Below are positions 7,568 to 15,900 of a stretch of DNA of 64,000 bases, piece after piece. The stretch is from contig NZ_JADWOX010000024.1 in NCBI RefSeq assembly GCF_016135805.1, forward strand, positions 1 through 64,000, in the 5' to 3' direction. Each line of letters starts with the position of its first letter. The first letter of the stretch is position 1. This stretch comes from Caulobacter hibisci (GTDB lineage: Bacteria > Pseudomonadota > Alphaproteobacteria > Caulobacterales > Caulobacteraceae). The notes under the pieces were generated by a model. That model had not been told where the DNA came from. It saw only the letters and a program-made list of their open reading frames with translations, and made no database searches. Made by a program: the position numbers and the translations under genes.

Positions 7568-8221
7568 GTGGGAGACGTCCGTATCGTGACCGTTGCGTTG
7601 AAGAAGCCGCCGAGGTCCGCGCGCAAGCCCAAGGGCGACGGGCACATGCGCCGGGGCGAGATCCTGGCCGCCGCCGAGAAGATCTTCATCGCCGAAGGCT
7701 ACGCCGGGGCGACGATCCGCAAGATCGCCGACGCCGTGGGCGTGTCGTCCACCGCGCTCTACATGCACTTCCGCGACAAGGACCAGATCCTGCTGGAGAT
7801 CGGCCGCGAGGCCATCGAGCAGTTGCTGGCCATCAACGTCGCCCTGTCGCACGAGCCGATCGACGCCGTGGCCAAGGTGCGGCGCATGCTCGACGCCTAC
7901 ATGCGCTTCGCCTTCGACAATCCCAACACCTACCAGCTGGTGTTCTGCGGCTCGAGCGAGGCGATCTCGGTGGAGAAGCAACAGGCGGTGTCCGACCTCG
8001 GCGACGCCTGTTTCGACGAGTTCAGCGGTCCGATCCGCGAGATCGCCGCCGCGGGTCGGCTGAAGACCGGCACCGCCGAGAGCGCTGCCCAGGTGCTGTG
8101 GGCCGCCTGCCACGGCATCGTCTCGCTGGTCATCACCAAGCCCAGCCGCAACTGGGCCCCGGCCGAGGAGCTGATGCAGGTCACGCTCGACGGGGTGCTG
8201 CACGGGCTGATCGCGGAGTAG
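7568..8221 (+). CDS. TetR/AcrR-family transcriptional regulator
   Basis: A 217-residue repressor-type protein. The DNA-binding domain spans about residues 26-75: RRGEILAAAEKIFIAEGYAGATIRKIADAVGVSSTALYMHFRDKDQIL, a canonical TetR helix-turn-helix. The C-terminal ligand domain (VRRMLDAYMRFAFDNPNTYQLVFCG) is of the AcrR/TetR_C type. GTG at 7568 has GAGG 7 bases upstream; a second in-frame GTG 18 bases later is also possible. It is divergent from the glycosyltransferase gene and could control it or itself, but no clear operator was found. Confidence 0.92.
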   Translation: MGDVRIVTVALKKPPRSARKPKGDGHMRRGEILAAAEKIFIAEGYAGATIRKIADAVGVSSTALYMHFRDKDQILLEIGREAIEQLLAINVALSHEPIDAVAKVRRMLDAYMRFAFDNPNTYQLVFCGSSEAISVEKQQAVSDLGDACFDEFSGPIREIAAAGRLKTGTAESAAQVLWAACHGIVSLVITKPSRNWAPAEELMQVTLDGVLHGLIAE

Positions 8222-8248
8222 GGCTTCCTTCTTTGCGCTCCCTCTGAT

Positions 8249-8399
8249 CGTCATCCCGGCCGCAGCGAAGCGGAGAGCCGAGACCCAGGGGCCGCCGCAT
8301 GGCGTTGGCGACAGCCATCGGCAAGAGCCTGACCACTGCGCCCAGTCTCCTGGGTCCCGGGTCTACGGTCCGCTGCGCGGCCCTCCGCCCGGGATGACG
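8249..8399. repeat. Family D long palindromic repeat, copy 1
   Basis: The element opens with GTCATCCCGGCCG and closes with CCGGGATGAC, with inner blocks GACCCAGGGG and CTGGGTCCCGG. A second copy in the same orientation lies at 13292-13436, so the two bracket the nitrate-type transport operon as direct repeats of about 150 bases. The stretch between this repeat and the leader (8400-8688) shows no gene. Confidence 0.85.
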
Positions 8400-8688
8400 A
8401 GGGAGGGGCTGGGCGAATTGGGGTCTGAAGCGCGCCAGCGTCGGCACGACTCCATCTCTCCCTTCCGGTAACCAGATGCCTTCAAAGCCTTGCGTCGCAG
8501 GGATTGGCGGAGGCGAGTCCCTGCCGGTCATCATCCGTGAGGGGAGGTTGGCGCCCGCTTTCCGGGCGCCGCCCAAGCTTTGGGCGCCATGCTGCTGCGC
8601 AGAAACGGGCGCCGCACCCGCGAAATAGCCGATAACGCCGGTTTTCAGATTGTCGGCGCCCCGACACGGTGCGTCCCTGATGACGACA

Positions 8689-8807
8689 CGCGGGGCAACG
8701 ACGTCCTGCGCGGGTCCTTAAAGGACCTACGCCGACGACGGGGTCGGCGACTGTTTTGGACAACGACGTCCGGAGGGGGCTCACGCCCTCGCCGGGCGTT
8801 TTTTTTT
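8689..8807 (+). promoter_or_regulatory. ANTAR/NasT-type leader: two hexaloop hairpins plus overlapping terminator
   Basis: Hairpin P1: arms CGCGGGGC (8689-8696) and GTCCTGCG (8703-8710) around the loop AACGAC. Hairpin P2: arms TTGGAC (8756-8761) and GTCCGG (8768-8773) around the same loop AACGAC. Both loops have A at position 1 and G at position 4, the known requirement for ANTAR protein binding. The 3' arm of P2 is also the 5' arm of a terminator: CGTCCGG (8767-8773) pairs with CCGGGCG (8792-8798), enclosing GGGGGC/GCCCTC, followed by nine T (8799-8807). P2 and the terminator therefore exclude each other. A third 7-bp hairpin (8730-8749) lies between P1 and P2. The arrangement matches NasT-controlled nitrate operons; nasS/nasT themselves are not in the window. 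Confidence 0.85.
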
Positions 8808-8825
8808 GGCCTGAGGGGAAGAGGC

Positions 8826-10214
8826 ATGAACACGAAGAGGGCCGGGCTCACGCTCGGCGCTGGGCTCGCGGCGCTGCTCTGGGCGACGGGAACTTGCGCC
8901 CAAACGACAGCCGCTCCGGAGCAGCCGGCGGCCACGGAACCGGCTGCCGAACCGGCCGCGGACCCCGCGCCGGAGACGGCCGAGCCGCCGCCGCCCGCGC
9001 CCCCGCCGCCGACGTTCAGCGACCAGGTCGCGGCCGGCAAGGTGATCCTGGAGGTCCGCGCCCGCTATGAAGGCGTCGACCAGGCCAACCTGGCCGAAAA
9101 GGCCTCGGCCTTCACGGTGCGCACTCGTCTCGGCTGGGAGACCGCCGAGTTCCATGGCCTCAAGGGCCTGATCGAGTTCGAGGACGTCCGCCAGATCGGC
9201 GAGGAGCACTACGCCGTCAACGTGCCCGGCGCGACCACGCCGCCGCTGAACGGCGCCGACAAGGCCCGCTATCCGATCGTCAACGATCCCGACGTCACCG
9301 AGCTGAACCGCGCCCAGGTGACCTGGACGCCGAGTGCGGCGCTGCAGGTCACCGCCGGCCGCCAGCGCATCCTGCTCGACGACCAGCGCTTCGTCGGCGC
9401 CGTCGCCTGGCGGCAGGACGAGCAGACCTTCGACGGCGTGCGCACCGACTTCGCCCTGGGCCGGGTGAAGGGAACCTACGCCTACATCAACCACGTCAAC
9501 CGCGTGCTGGGCGAACTGCGCGACTGGGACAGCGACAGCCACCTGCTGAATGTCACCTGGTCGCCGGCCGAGGCGCTGCGCCTGCAAGGCTTCGTCTACG
9601 CGCTCGACTTCGGCAATTCGGCGGTGAACTCGTCGATCACCAAGGGCGGCAAGGCCTCGGGCAAGACCTGGGTCGGGCTGTATCAGCTGGCCTACAACGC
9701 CACCTTCGCCCGCCAGAGCGACTATCACGGCAACACCGCGGCCTATGACCTCGACTATGTCGGCGGGGACGTGGCCGGCACGTTCGACATCTACACGCTG
9801 AAGCTTTCCTACGAGTCGCTGGAGGGCAACGGGACGCGGGGCTTCACCACGCCGCTGGCCACCGCCCACGCCTTCAACGGCTGGTCGGACGCCTTCGTCA
9901 CGGGCGGCGGCAACAAGGGCTTCGCCGACGGGCTGGAGGACCTGAACCTCAGCCTCAACGTCAAGCCGCGCTTCAAGCGGACGTACTTCTTCAACAGCGA
10001 CGTCGTGGTCCGCTACCACGACTTCAACGACCAGCGCACCGGCGCCGACCTGGGCCACGAGTGGAACGTGCAGGTCACCGCGGCGATCACGCCCAAGCTT
10101 TCGGTGCAGCTGAAGTACGCCGACTTCCAGCGCGAAACGACCGTGCCGGCCGGGACCCTGGCCCCGCCGGCCTCGCGGTCGAAGGCCTGGTTCACCCTCG
10201 AATACAAGCTCTGA
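8826..10214 (+). CDS. Alginate-export-family outer-membrane porin
   Basis: A 462-residue outer-membrane beta-barrel of the alginate_exp/AlgE-like type. A signal peptide (MNTKRAGLTLGAGLAALLWATGTCAQ) is followed by a Pro/Ala/Glu-rich linker (residues about 27-65) and a barrel that ends in the expected aromatic/hydrophobic C terminus (WFTLEYKL). Motifs such as VILEVRARYEGVDQANL, LTAGRQRI-like AGRQRILLDDQRFVGAVAWRQDEQTFDG and FKRTYFFNSDVVVRYHDF are typical of this group. It is the first gene after the regulated leader and lies 8 bases before the nitrate-type binding protein, so it likely admits the same solute (nitrate/nitrite or a related anion) across the outer membrane; alginate export is not implied. 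ATG at 8826 follows GAGGGGAAGAGG. Confidence 0.88.
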   Translation: MNTKRAGLTLGAGLAALLWATGTCAQTTAAPEQPAATEPAAEPAADPAPETAEPPPPAPPPPTFSDQVAAGKVILEVRARYEGVDQANLAEKASAFTVRTRLGWETAEFHGLKGLIEFEDVRQIGEEHYAVNVPGATTPPLNGADKARYPIVNDPDVTELNRAQVTWTPSAALQVTAGRQRILLDDQRFVGAVAWRQDEQTFDGVRTDFALGRVKGTYAYINHVNRVLGELRDWDSDSHLLNVTWSPAEALRLQGFVYALDFGNSAVNSSITKGGKASGKTWVGLYQLAYNATFARQSDYHGNTAAYDLDYVGGDVAGTFDIYTLKLSYESLEGNGTRGFTTPLATAHAFNGWSDAFVTGGGNKGFADGLEDLNLSLNVKPRFKRTYFFNSDVVVRYHDFNDQRTGADLGHEWNVQVTAAITPKLSVQLKYADFQRETTVPAGTLAPPASRSKAWFTLEYKL

Positions 10215-10222
10215 GGCCGATC

Positions 10223-11515
10223 ATGACCAAGACCGACACGACCGCCCCGCAGCAGGGCGTTTCCCGCCGCACGGCCCTGATCGGGGCCGCCGCGACCCTG
10301 GCCGCCGTCAAGGCCGCCTTCCCGGCCGGGGCGCACGCCGCCGGCGCGGGGCCGGAAGTCGCCAAGGCGCGGCTGGGTTTCATCGCTCTGACCGACAGCT
10401 CGCCGCTGATCATCGCCAAGGAGCGCGGCTTCTTCGCCAAGCACGGCCTGCCCGACATCGAGGTGGTCAAGCAGGCCTCGTGGGCGGCGACCCGCGACAA
10501 CCTGGTGCTGGGCTCGGGCGGCGGCGGCATCGACGGGGCGCACATCCTGTCGCCCATGCCGCTGCAATTCAGCCTGGGCGTCCAGACCGGCGGCAAGCCG
10601 CTGCCGATGTACGTGCTGGCCAGGCTCAACACCAACGGCCAGGCGATCTCGGTCGGCAACGACCTGAAGGCCGTGAAGGTCGGGCTGCAGGCGGGCGGGG
10701 CCAAGGCCAAGTTCGCCCAGCTGAAGGCGGCCGGGAACATCGCCAAGATCGCCATGACCTTCCGGGGCGGCACCCACGACCTGTGGGTTCGCTACTGGCT
10801 GGCCGCGGCGGGCATCAACCCCGACATCGACGTCTCGACCATCGTCATCCCGCCGCCGCAGATGGTGGCCAACCTCAAGGCCGGCACCCAGGACGCCTTC
10901 TGCGTGGGCGAGCCGTGGAACGGCCAGACCGTCAACCAGAAGATCGGCTACACGGCCACGACCACCAGCGAGATCTGGATGAACCATCCGGAGAAGGCTC
11001 TGGGGATGCGGGCCGACTGGGTGGACAAGTATCCGCGCGCCGCCCAGGCCCTGACCGCCGCCGTGCTGGAAGCCCAGATGTGGTGCGACAAGCCGGCCAA
11101 CAAGGCGGCCATGTGCTCGATCGTCTCGGGCCGGCAGTACATCAACGTGCCGATGGGCGACATCCTGCCCCGCCAGCAGGGCGTCATCGACTATGGCGAC
11201 GGCCGCAAGGTCACCGGCTCGCCGCACGTCATGAAGTTCTGGGCCGACAACGCCAGCTTCCCCTTCAAGTCGCACGATCTGTGGTTCGTCACCGAGAACA
11301 TCCGCTGGGGCGTGATCCCGCAGGGCACGAACAAGCAGGCGCTGGTCAACAAGGTCAACCGCTCGGACATCTGGCGCGCCGCCGCCAAGGTCATCGGCCA
11401 GACCGGTCCGGCCGGCGACAGCCGCGGCCCCGAGAAGTTCTTCGACGGCAAGGTGTTCGACCCGGCCAATCCGGGCGCCTACCTGGCCAGCCAGCCCATC
11501 AAGAAGCTCGCCTGA
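10223..11515 (+). CDS. ABC transporter periplasmic binding protein, nitrate type (NrtA/NasF-like)
   Basis: A 430-residue solute-binding protein of the CmpA/NrtA family, which captures nitrate, nitrite, cyanate or bicarbonate. A twin-arginine signal (SRRTALIGAAATLAAVKAAF, about residues 14-33) directs it folded to the periplasm. Family segments include ARLGFIALTDSSPLIIAKERGFFAKHGL, the GGTHDLWVRYWLAAAGINPD block and the CVGEPWN ligand-site region. ATG at 10223 lies 8 bases after the porin stop. It is followed by the permease and ATPase genes. Nitrate is favoured because the operon leader looks NasT-regulated, but the exact ion is inferred. Confidence 0.92.
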   Translation: MTKTDTTAPQQGVSRRTALIGAAATLAAVKAAFPAGAHAAGAGPEVAKARLGFIALTDSSPLIIAKERGFFAKHGLPDIEVVKQASWAATRDNLVLGSGGGGIDGAHILSPMPLQFSLGVQTGGKPLPMYVLARLNTNGQAISVGNDLKAVKVGLQAGGAKAKFAQLKAAGNIAKIAMTFRGGTHDLWVRYWLAAAGINPDIDVSTIVIPPPQMVANLKAGTQDAFCVGEPWNGQTVNQKIGYTATTTSEIWMNHPEKALGMRADWVDKYPRAAQALTAAVLEAQMWCDKPANKAAMCSIVSGRQYINVPMGDILPRQQGVIDYGDGRKVTGSPHVMKFWADNASFPFKSHDLWFVTENIRWGVIPQGTNKQALVNKVNRSDIWRAAAKVIGQTGPAGDSRGPEKFFDGKVFDPANPGAYLASQPIKKLA

Positions 11516-11529
11516 GGAAGGGAAACGCC

Positions 11530-12450
11530 ATGACCTATCCCAAGCCCGACTTCGCCGAGGCCGCGCCTGTCGCGGTTCCGGCGGGGGCCTCGCCACCGGC
11601 AACGGCGTCGGCGGCGCAGGCTGCGCCGGCCGCCCCGAAGGGCCCAGGGGCGGCCGGCCTCGCCCGACAGGCCAAGGCGGTCGCGGCCGCCGTCCTGCCG
11701 CCGGCCCTGACCGTGCTGGTCATACTGGCCGTGTGGCAGGGCGTGTGCGGCGACTCCTATGACGGCCTGCCGTCGCCCTCGCGCATCTGGCTGGAGTCCA
11801 AGGAGCTGATCGTCGATCCGTTCTACGACCGGGGCGGGGTGGACAAGGGCCTGTTCTGGCACGTGCTGACTAGCCTCAAGCGCGTGGCCCTGGGCTTCTC
11901 GATCTCGGCGGTGTGCGGCATTGGCCTCGGCGTGCTGATCGGCGCCAACCGCTGGGCGCACCGAGGCCTGGATCCGATCTTCCAGGTGCTGCGGACCGTG
12001 CCGCCGCTGGCCTGGCTGCCGATCTCGCTGGCGGCCTTCCACGAGGCCAATCCGTCGGCCCTGTTCGTGATCTTCGTCACCTCGATCTGGCCGATCATCA
12101 TCAACACCGCCGTCGGCGTGCGCAACATCCCCGAGGACTATCGCAACGTCGCCCGGGTGCTGCGGCTGTCGCCGATCGAATACTTCTTCAAGATCCTGCT
12201 GCCGGCGACCACGCCCTACATCTTCACGGGCCTGCGCATCGGGGTGGGGATGAGCTGGCTGGCCATCGTCGCCTCGGAAATGCTGCTGGGCGGCGTCGGC
12301 GTCGGCTTCTTCATCTGGGACCAGTACAACGCCTCGCGCATCTCCGACATCGTCGTGGCCCTGGCCTGGGTGGGCCTGACGGGCTTCGCCCTCGACCGCA
12401 TCGTCGCCCTCCTGGGCCGCATCGTCTCCCGCGGCAACGCGGCCAGCTGA
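11530..12450 (+). CDS. ABC transporter permease, nitrate type (NrtB/NasE-like)
   Basis: A 306-residue inner-membrane permease. After an Ala/Pro-rich cytoplasmic tail (residues 1-55) a first membrane helix (VLPPALTVLVILAVWQGVC) leads to the BPD_transp_1 domain, with the EAA-type coupling loop NVARVLRLSPIEYFFKILLPATTPYIFTGLRIG near residues 198-240. The C-terminal helices SWLAIVASEMLLGGVGVGFFIW and IVVALAWVGLTGFALDRIV match NrtB proteins. AGGAAGGG precedes the ATG, 14 bases after the binding-protein stop. It forms the membrane channel for the neighbouring ATPase and binding protein. Confidence 0.93.
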   Translation: MTYPKPDFAEAAPVAVPAGASPPATASAAQAAPAAPKGPGAAGLARQAKAVAAAVLPPALTVLVILAVWQGVCGDSYDGLPSPSRIWLESKELIVDPFYDRGGVDKGLFWHVLTSLKRVALGFSISAVCGIGLGVLIGANRWAHRGLDPIFQVLRTVPPLAWLPISLAAFHEANPSALFVIFVTSIWPIIINTAVGVRNIPEDYRNVARVLRLSPIEYFFKILLPATTPYIFTGLRIGVGMSWLAIVASEMLLGGVGVGFFIWDQYNASRISDIVVALAWVGLTGFALDRIVALLGRIVSRGNAAS

Positions 12451-12464
12451 GAAGGACAAGCATC

Positions 12465-13250
12465 ATGGGCAAGGCCTATCTCTCCATCGAGAACCTCGGC
12501 GTCACCTTCGGGCACGGCGCGGGCGCTTCCGAAGTGCTGCGCGGCGTCGAGCTTCAGGTCGACAAGGGCGAGTTCGTCTCGATCATCGGCCATTCGGGCT
12601 GCGGCAAGTCCACCCTGCTGAACGTGGTGGCGGGTCTCGTGCCGGCCTCCACGGGGGCGGTGATCCTCGACCGCGAGGCCGTCAGCGCGCCGGGGCCGGA
12701 GCGGGCGGTGGTGTTCCAGAACCACTCGCTGCTGCCGTGGTTGTCGGTGCGCGAGAACGTGCAGCTGGCGGTCGACAAGGTGTTCGGCGGCAAGAAATCG
12801 GCGGCCGAACGCCGTGAGTGGACGCTGCACAATCTCGAACTGGTCAAGATGACCCACGCCAAGGACAAGCGGCCTTCGGAGATCTCCGGCGGCATGAAGC
12901 AGCGGGTCGGCATCGCCCGGGCGCTGGCGATGCAGCCCAAGGTGCTGCTGCTGGACGAGCCGTTCGGGGCGCTGGACGCCCTGACCCGCGCCCATCTTCA
13001 GGACAGCGTCATGGAGATCCAGGCGACCCTCAACAACACCGTGCTGATGGTCACCCACGACGTCGACGAGGCGGTGCTGCTGTCGGACCGGATCGTGATG
13101 ATGACCAACGGTCCGCGCGCCACGATCGGGCAGGTGCGTCCGGTGGACCTGGCCCGGCCGCGCGACCGCCTGGCCGTGGCCGAGAACGGGTCGTACGTCC
13201 ACGCCCGGGCGGCGGTGATCGAGTTCCTCTACACGCGGCGCGCGGCTTAG
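12465..13250 (+). CDS. ABC transporter ATP-binding protein, nitrate type (NrtD/NasD-like)
   Basis: A 261-residue ATPase that powers the transporter. Walker A is GHSGCGKST (about residues 44-52), the Q-loop is VVFQNHSLLPWLSV, the signature is ISGGMKQRVGIARAL, Walker B is VLLLDEPFGALDA and the switch histidine is in VTHDVDEAVLL. The Q-loop wording and the DEPFGALDALTRAHLQ block are characteristic of the nitrate/taurine/sulfonate subfamily. It starts 14 bases after the permease stop and closes the operon; repeat D copy 2 follows. Confidence 0.94.
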   Translation: MGKAYLSIENLGVTFGHGAGASEVLRGVELQVDKGEFVSIIGHSGCGKSTLLNVVAGLVPASTGAVILDREAVSAPGPERAVVFQNHSLLPWLSVRENVQLAVDKVFGGKKSAAERREWTLHNLELVKMTHAKDKRPSEISGGMKQRVGIARALAMQPKVLLLDEPFGALDALTRAHLQDSVMEIQATLNNTVLMVTHDVDEAVLLSDRIVMMTNGPRATIGQVRPVDLARPRDRLAVAENGSYVHARAAVIEFLYTRRAA

Positions 13251-13291
13251 GGAGGCGGGAGCGGCGGTATTGGTCCGCCGCTTCCCTGGTT

Positions 13292-13436
13292 CGTCATCCC
13301 GGCCGGAGCGCGTAGCGCGCAGAGCCGGGACCCAGGGGTCGCCGCAGTGCGCCGGCGGCCGCTGTGGCGGATGATCAGGAGGCTGCGCCCAGTCCCCTGG
13401 GTCCCGGATAGCCGCTGCGCGGCTTCCGGGATGACG
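13292..13436. repeat. Family D long palindromic repeat, copy 2
   Basis: Same opening (GTCATCCCGGCCG), inner blocks (GACCCAGGGG, CCTGGGTCCCGG) and ending (CCGGGATGAC) as copy 1 at 8249-8399, in the same orientation; the central 40 or so bases differ. It lies between the convergent ATPase and GntR genes. Confidence 0.85.
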
Positions 13437-13459
13437 CTGATTTTAGGTGGAGAAGGTCC

Positions 13460-14101
13460 TTACCCCGCCAGTTGCTGGCGAAGGTCGTCGAGGGTGCCCT
13501 GGATGTGCTCGGCGACCAGGGCCTCGACCGTGGCGCCGTCGCCGGCCTTCCAGGCGTCGAGGATCTGGCGGTGCTCGCGGCTGGCGCGCTCGTCGCGGCC
13601 CAGGGGCTCCAGGTGGATGCGGACGTAGCGCTCCGACAGGATCTGCAGCCGCTCGACCAACTGGACGGTGATGTGGCCGCCTGGCTGCACCAGGCTCATG
13701 TGGAAGGCGTGGTTGAAGGTCACGTGGTCGCCGCCGGGCTTGCTGAGCTCGGCTTCCAGGGCGGCGAGGGCGGCTTCGGCGCGGGCGTGGTCGACGGGAC
13801 CGGCCTTGCGGGCCGCGTCGGCGGCGGCGCCCGGTTCCAGCTTCAGGCGCAGGGCGAAGACCTCGGCGGCCTCTTCCGTCGAGGCCGGCCGCACCACGTA
13901 GCCGCGGTTGGGATAGGAGCTGAGCAGGCCGTCCTGCTCCAGGCGGCTGAGGGCTTCGCGCAGGGGGATCTTGGAGACGCCCAGTTCGCCGGCGATGGTG
14001 TCCTGCCGCACGGCCGCGCCGGGCGCCATGGCGCCGGTGAGGATCCGCCCACGCACGATCTCGTAGGTCTGGTCCGACAGGGTGCGAACGACGATGCTCA
14101 T
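13460..14101 (-). CDS. GntR-family transcriptional regulator (FadR/FCD subfamily)
   Basis: A 213-residue regulator. The winged helix-turn-helix occupies about residues 8-65 (TYEIVRGRILTGAMAPGAAVRQDTIAGELGVSKIPLREALSRLEQDGLLSSYPNRGYVV), and the C-terminal FCD domain contains FALRLKLEPGAAADAA, FNHAFHMSL and EHRQILDAWKAGD, including the conserved His residues that usually hold a metal or acid ligand. ATG at 14101 is preferred over an upstream TTG. Divergently, the sigma-factor gene begins about 250 bases away. FCD regulators typically sense organic acids; its target is unknown here. Confidence 0.92.
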   Translation of the reverse strand: MSIVVRTLSDQTYEIVRGRILTGAMAPGAAVRQDTIAGELGVSKIPLREALSRLEQDGLLSSYPNRGYVVRPASTEEAAEVFALRLKLEPGAAADAARKAGPVDHARAEAALAALEAELSKPGGDHVTFNHAFHMSLVQPGGHITVQLVERLQILSERYVRIHLEPLGRDERASREHRQILDAWKAGDGATVEALVAEHIQGTLDDLRQQLAG

Positions 14102-14349
14102 AGGCGGCAAACTCAACCCTGGAACGGCGCCCCCGCGCCGAGGCGCTTCGTATAGCAGATTATAGGGGGCCTCGGATTAAAGCTGGGTCATTTCAAAATG
14201 TACGAAAGCCCGTCAATTCGTGGGATCGCCTGGCGGTGAAAATCGGGCCGGCCGCGAGGAAGAACTGTCATGAAGCCGTGATAGCGCCCGCTGATGCCTC
14301 CGGAGCTCGCCCCTTCCACGCCGTTGCGTCCTTCGGCGCGTCGCGCGTC

Positions 14350-14856
14350 ATGACCGACCTGGCCAGCCTGCGCGCCCAGCGCGACGAGCTCTATCACTTC
14401 ATCGTCCGGCGCACGCGCGACCCGGCGGCGGCCGACGACTTGGTGCAGGAAACCTTCGCGCGGCTGCTGACCTATGAGCAGGCCCGCACCGTCGCCGACC
14501 GCGCGGCGCTGGGCTACCGCATCGCCCTCAACCTGGTCCGCGACCACTTCCGCAGCCGCAAGCGGCGGCCGGTCGAGGCCCTGGACGACGACATCCCCTG
14601 CCAAGCCCCGGCGCCGGAGCAGATCCTCATGCATCGCCAGAAGGTCGAGGTGTTCGGCAAGGTGCTGGACGCCATGCCGCCGCTGCGCCGCGACGTCTTC
14701 ATCCGCCGGCGCCTGCACGGCCAGACGACGCGCGAGATCGCCGCCGCCCTGGCCATGAACGAGGCCGCGGTCGAAAAGCACGTGGTGCGGGCGCTGGAGC
14801 AGCTGCATCGCGAAGTGGCCAAGGCCGAGCGGCGCGCCGCGGGAGGCCGCCGATGA
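14350..14856 (+). CDS. FecI-like ECF RNA polymerase sigma factor
   Basis: A 168-residue extracytoplasmic-function sigma factor. Region 2 (ELYHFIVRRTRDPAAADDLVQETFARLL, about residues 12-40) and region 4 (LDAMPPLRRDVFIRRRLHGQTTREIAAALAMNEAAVEKHVVRALEQL, about residues 102-150) are both clear. Its stop overlaps the FecR start by four bases (ATGA), and a TonB-dependent receptor follows, the standard FecI-FecR-FecA layout for surface signalling by a ferric chelate or other ligand. The start is uncertain: the ATG at 14350 has no strong ribosome site and the frame stays open upstream to about 14236. Confidence 0.9.
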   Translation: MTDLASLRAQRDELYHFIVRRTRDPAAADDLVQETFARLLTYEQARTVADRAALGYRIALNLVRDHFRSRKRRPVEALDDDIPCQAPAPEQILMHRQKVEVFGKVLDAMPPLRRDVFIRRRLHGQTTREIAAALAMNEAAVEKHVVRALEQLHREVAKAERRAAGGRR

Positions 14857-15797
14857 GCCGCGCCCGCCTGAACGCCGCGCACTGGGCCGCCCGCCGCTTC
14901 GATCCGGCCTTCCGCGACGAGGCGGGCCTGGAGGCCTGGAAGTTGGCCGACCCGGCCAACGCCGAGGCCTTCGACCAGATCTGGGGCGTCGGCCAGGATC
15001 CGGCCCTGGTCGAGGCCATGGCCCTGAACGTCCAGCGCCGTGCGGTTCGCGCCCGGCGGCCGGGACCGATCGCCGCCCTGGCCGGCGGTCTGGTCGCCTG
15101 CGGCCTGGCCGTGGCCGCGACCCTGGCCTGGCCGCAGTTGCAACTGATGACCGTCAAGCCGGCGGCCTTCGAGACGGGGCGGGGACAGCACCACACGGTG
15201 ACCCTGGCCGACGGCACGCGCGTGACGTTGGACGGCGACACCCGGCTGGAGGTGCGGCTGGGCGACCATCGCCGCGAGGTCGCCCTGACCCAGGGCGAGG
15301 CCTATTTCGACGTCGCCCACGACGAGGCGCGGCCGTTCACGGTGAAGACCGCCGAGGGCTCGGCCCGGGTGCTGGGCACGGCCTTCGACCTGGAGCTCAG
15401 CCACGAGCGCGGGCCGGGGCGGGTGGAGCTGTCGGTGCATCGCGGCCGCGTGCGCCTGGCGCCCAGCGGCCTGATCCATCGCACCGCCGTGCTGACCGCC
15501 GGCCAGCGGGCCTTCGCGGCCGAGGGGCGGCTGTCGCGGGTCAAGACCTTCGACCCGGCCGCCGACGACTGGCGCTCGGGCTGGCTGGAGACCGACGGCG
15601 TCACCCTGGCGCGGCTGGTCGAGCGGCTGAACCGCGCCTCGCCGACGCCGATCGTCGTCGAGGGCGAGGACCTGTCGCGCCAGCGGGTGGCCGGCCGCTT
15701 CCGCCTCGACGAGCCGGACGTGCTGGTGCGCAACCTGGCCCTGGTGCACGGCTTCAAGGTCAGGGAAGGCGAGGGCGGTCTCGTCCTCTCCCGTTGA
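14853..15797 (+). CDS. FecR-family anti-sigma/transmembrane signal relay protein
   Basis: A 314-residue inner-membrane regulator. The cytoplasmic N-terminal domain (DUF4880-like, with EAGLEAWKLADPANAEAFDQIW at about residues 23-44) binds the sigma factor; a single membrane helix lies near residues 72-95 (IAALAGGLVACGLAVAATLAW); the periplasmic FecR domain contains VTLADGTRVTLDGDTRLEV, VALTQGEAYFDVAHDEARPF and VLGTAFDLEL, followed by a secretin/TonB-like short domain at the end (LVERLNRASPTPIVVEGEDL, VAGRFRLDEPDVLVRNLALVHGFKV). It relays the receptor state to the overlapping sigma-factor gene product. Confidence 0.93.
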   Translation: MSRARLNAAHWAARRFDPAFRDEAGLEAWKLADPANAEAFDQIWGVGQDPALVEAMALNVQRRAVRARRPGPIAALAGGLVACGLAVAATLAWPQLQLMTVKPAAFETGRGQHHTVTLADGTRVTLDGDTRLEVRLGDHRREVALTQGEAYFDVAHDEARPFTVKTAEGSARVLGTAFDLELSHERGPGRVELSVHRGRVRLAPSGLIHRTAVLTAGQRAFAAEGRLSRVKTFDPAADDWRSGWLETDGVTLARLVERLNRASPTPIVVEGEDLSRQRVAGRFRLDEPDVLVRNLALVHGFKVREGEGGLVLSR

Positions 15798-15806
15798 GCT
15801 CGTCGC

Positions 15807-15837
15807 GGAAACTTCACAAAAATCCCTGTCCTGTCGG
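15807..15837 (+). promoter_or_regulatory. Possible FecI-type ECF promoter before the receptor gene
   Basis: GGAAAC at 15807-15812 resembles the -35 of FecI-group promoters, with CTGTC repeats at 15826-15835 in the -10 area. It lies 65-95 bases before the receptor ATG. Spacing is not decisive, so the call is tentative. Confidence 0.3.
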
Positions 15838-15900
15838 AGGGGCCGCCAGCGTCTTTCCCGCCGAAGCCGGCCTCACGCCGCGCGAACTCGGGGATAGACC

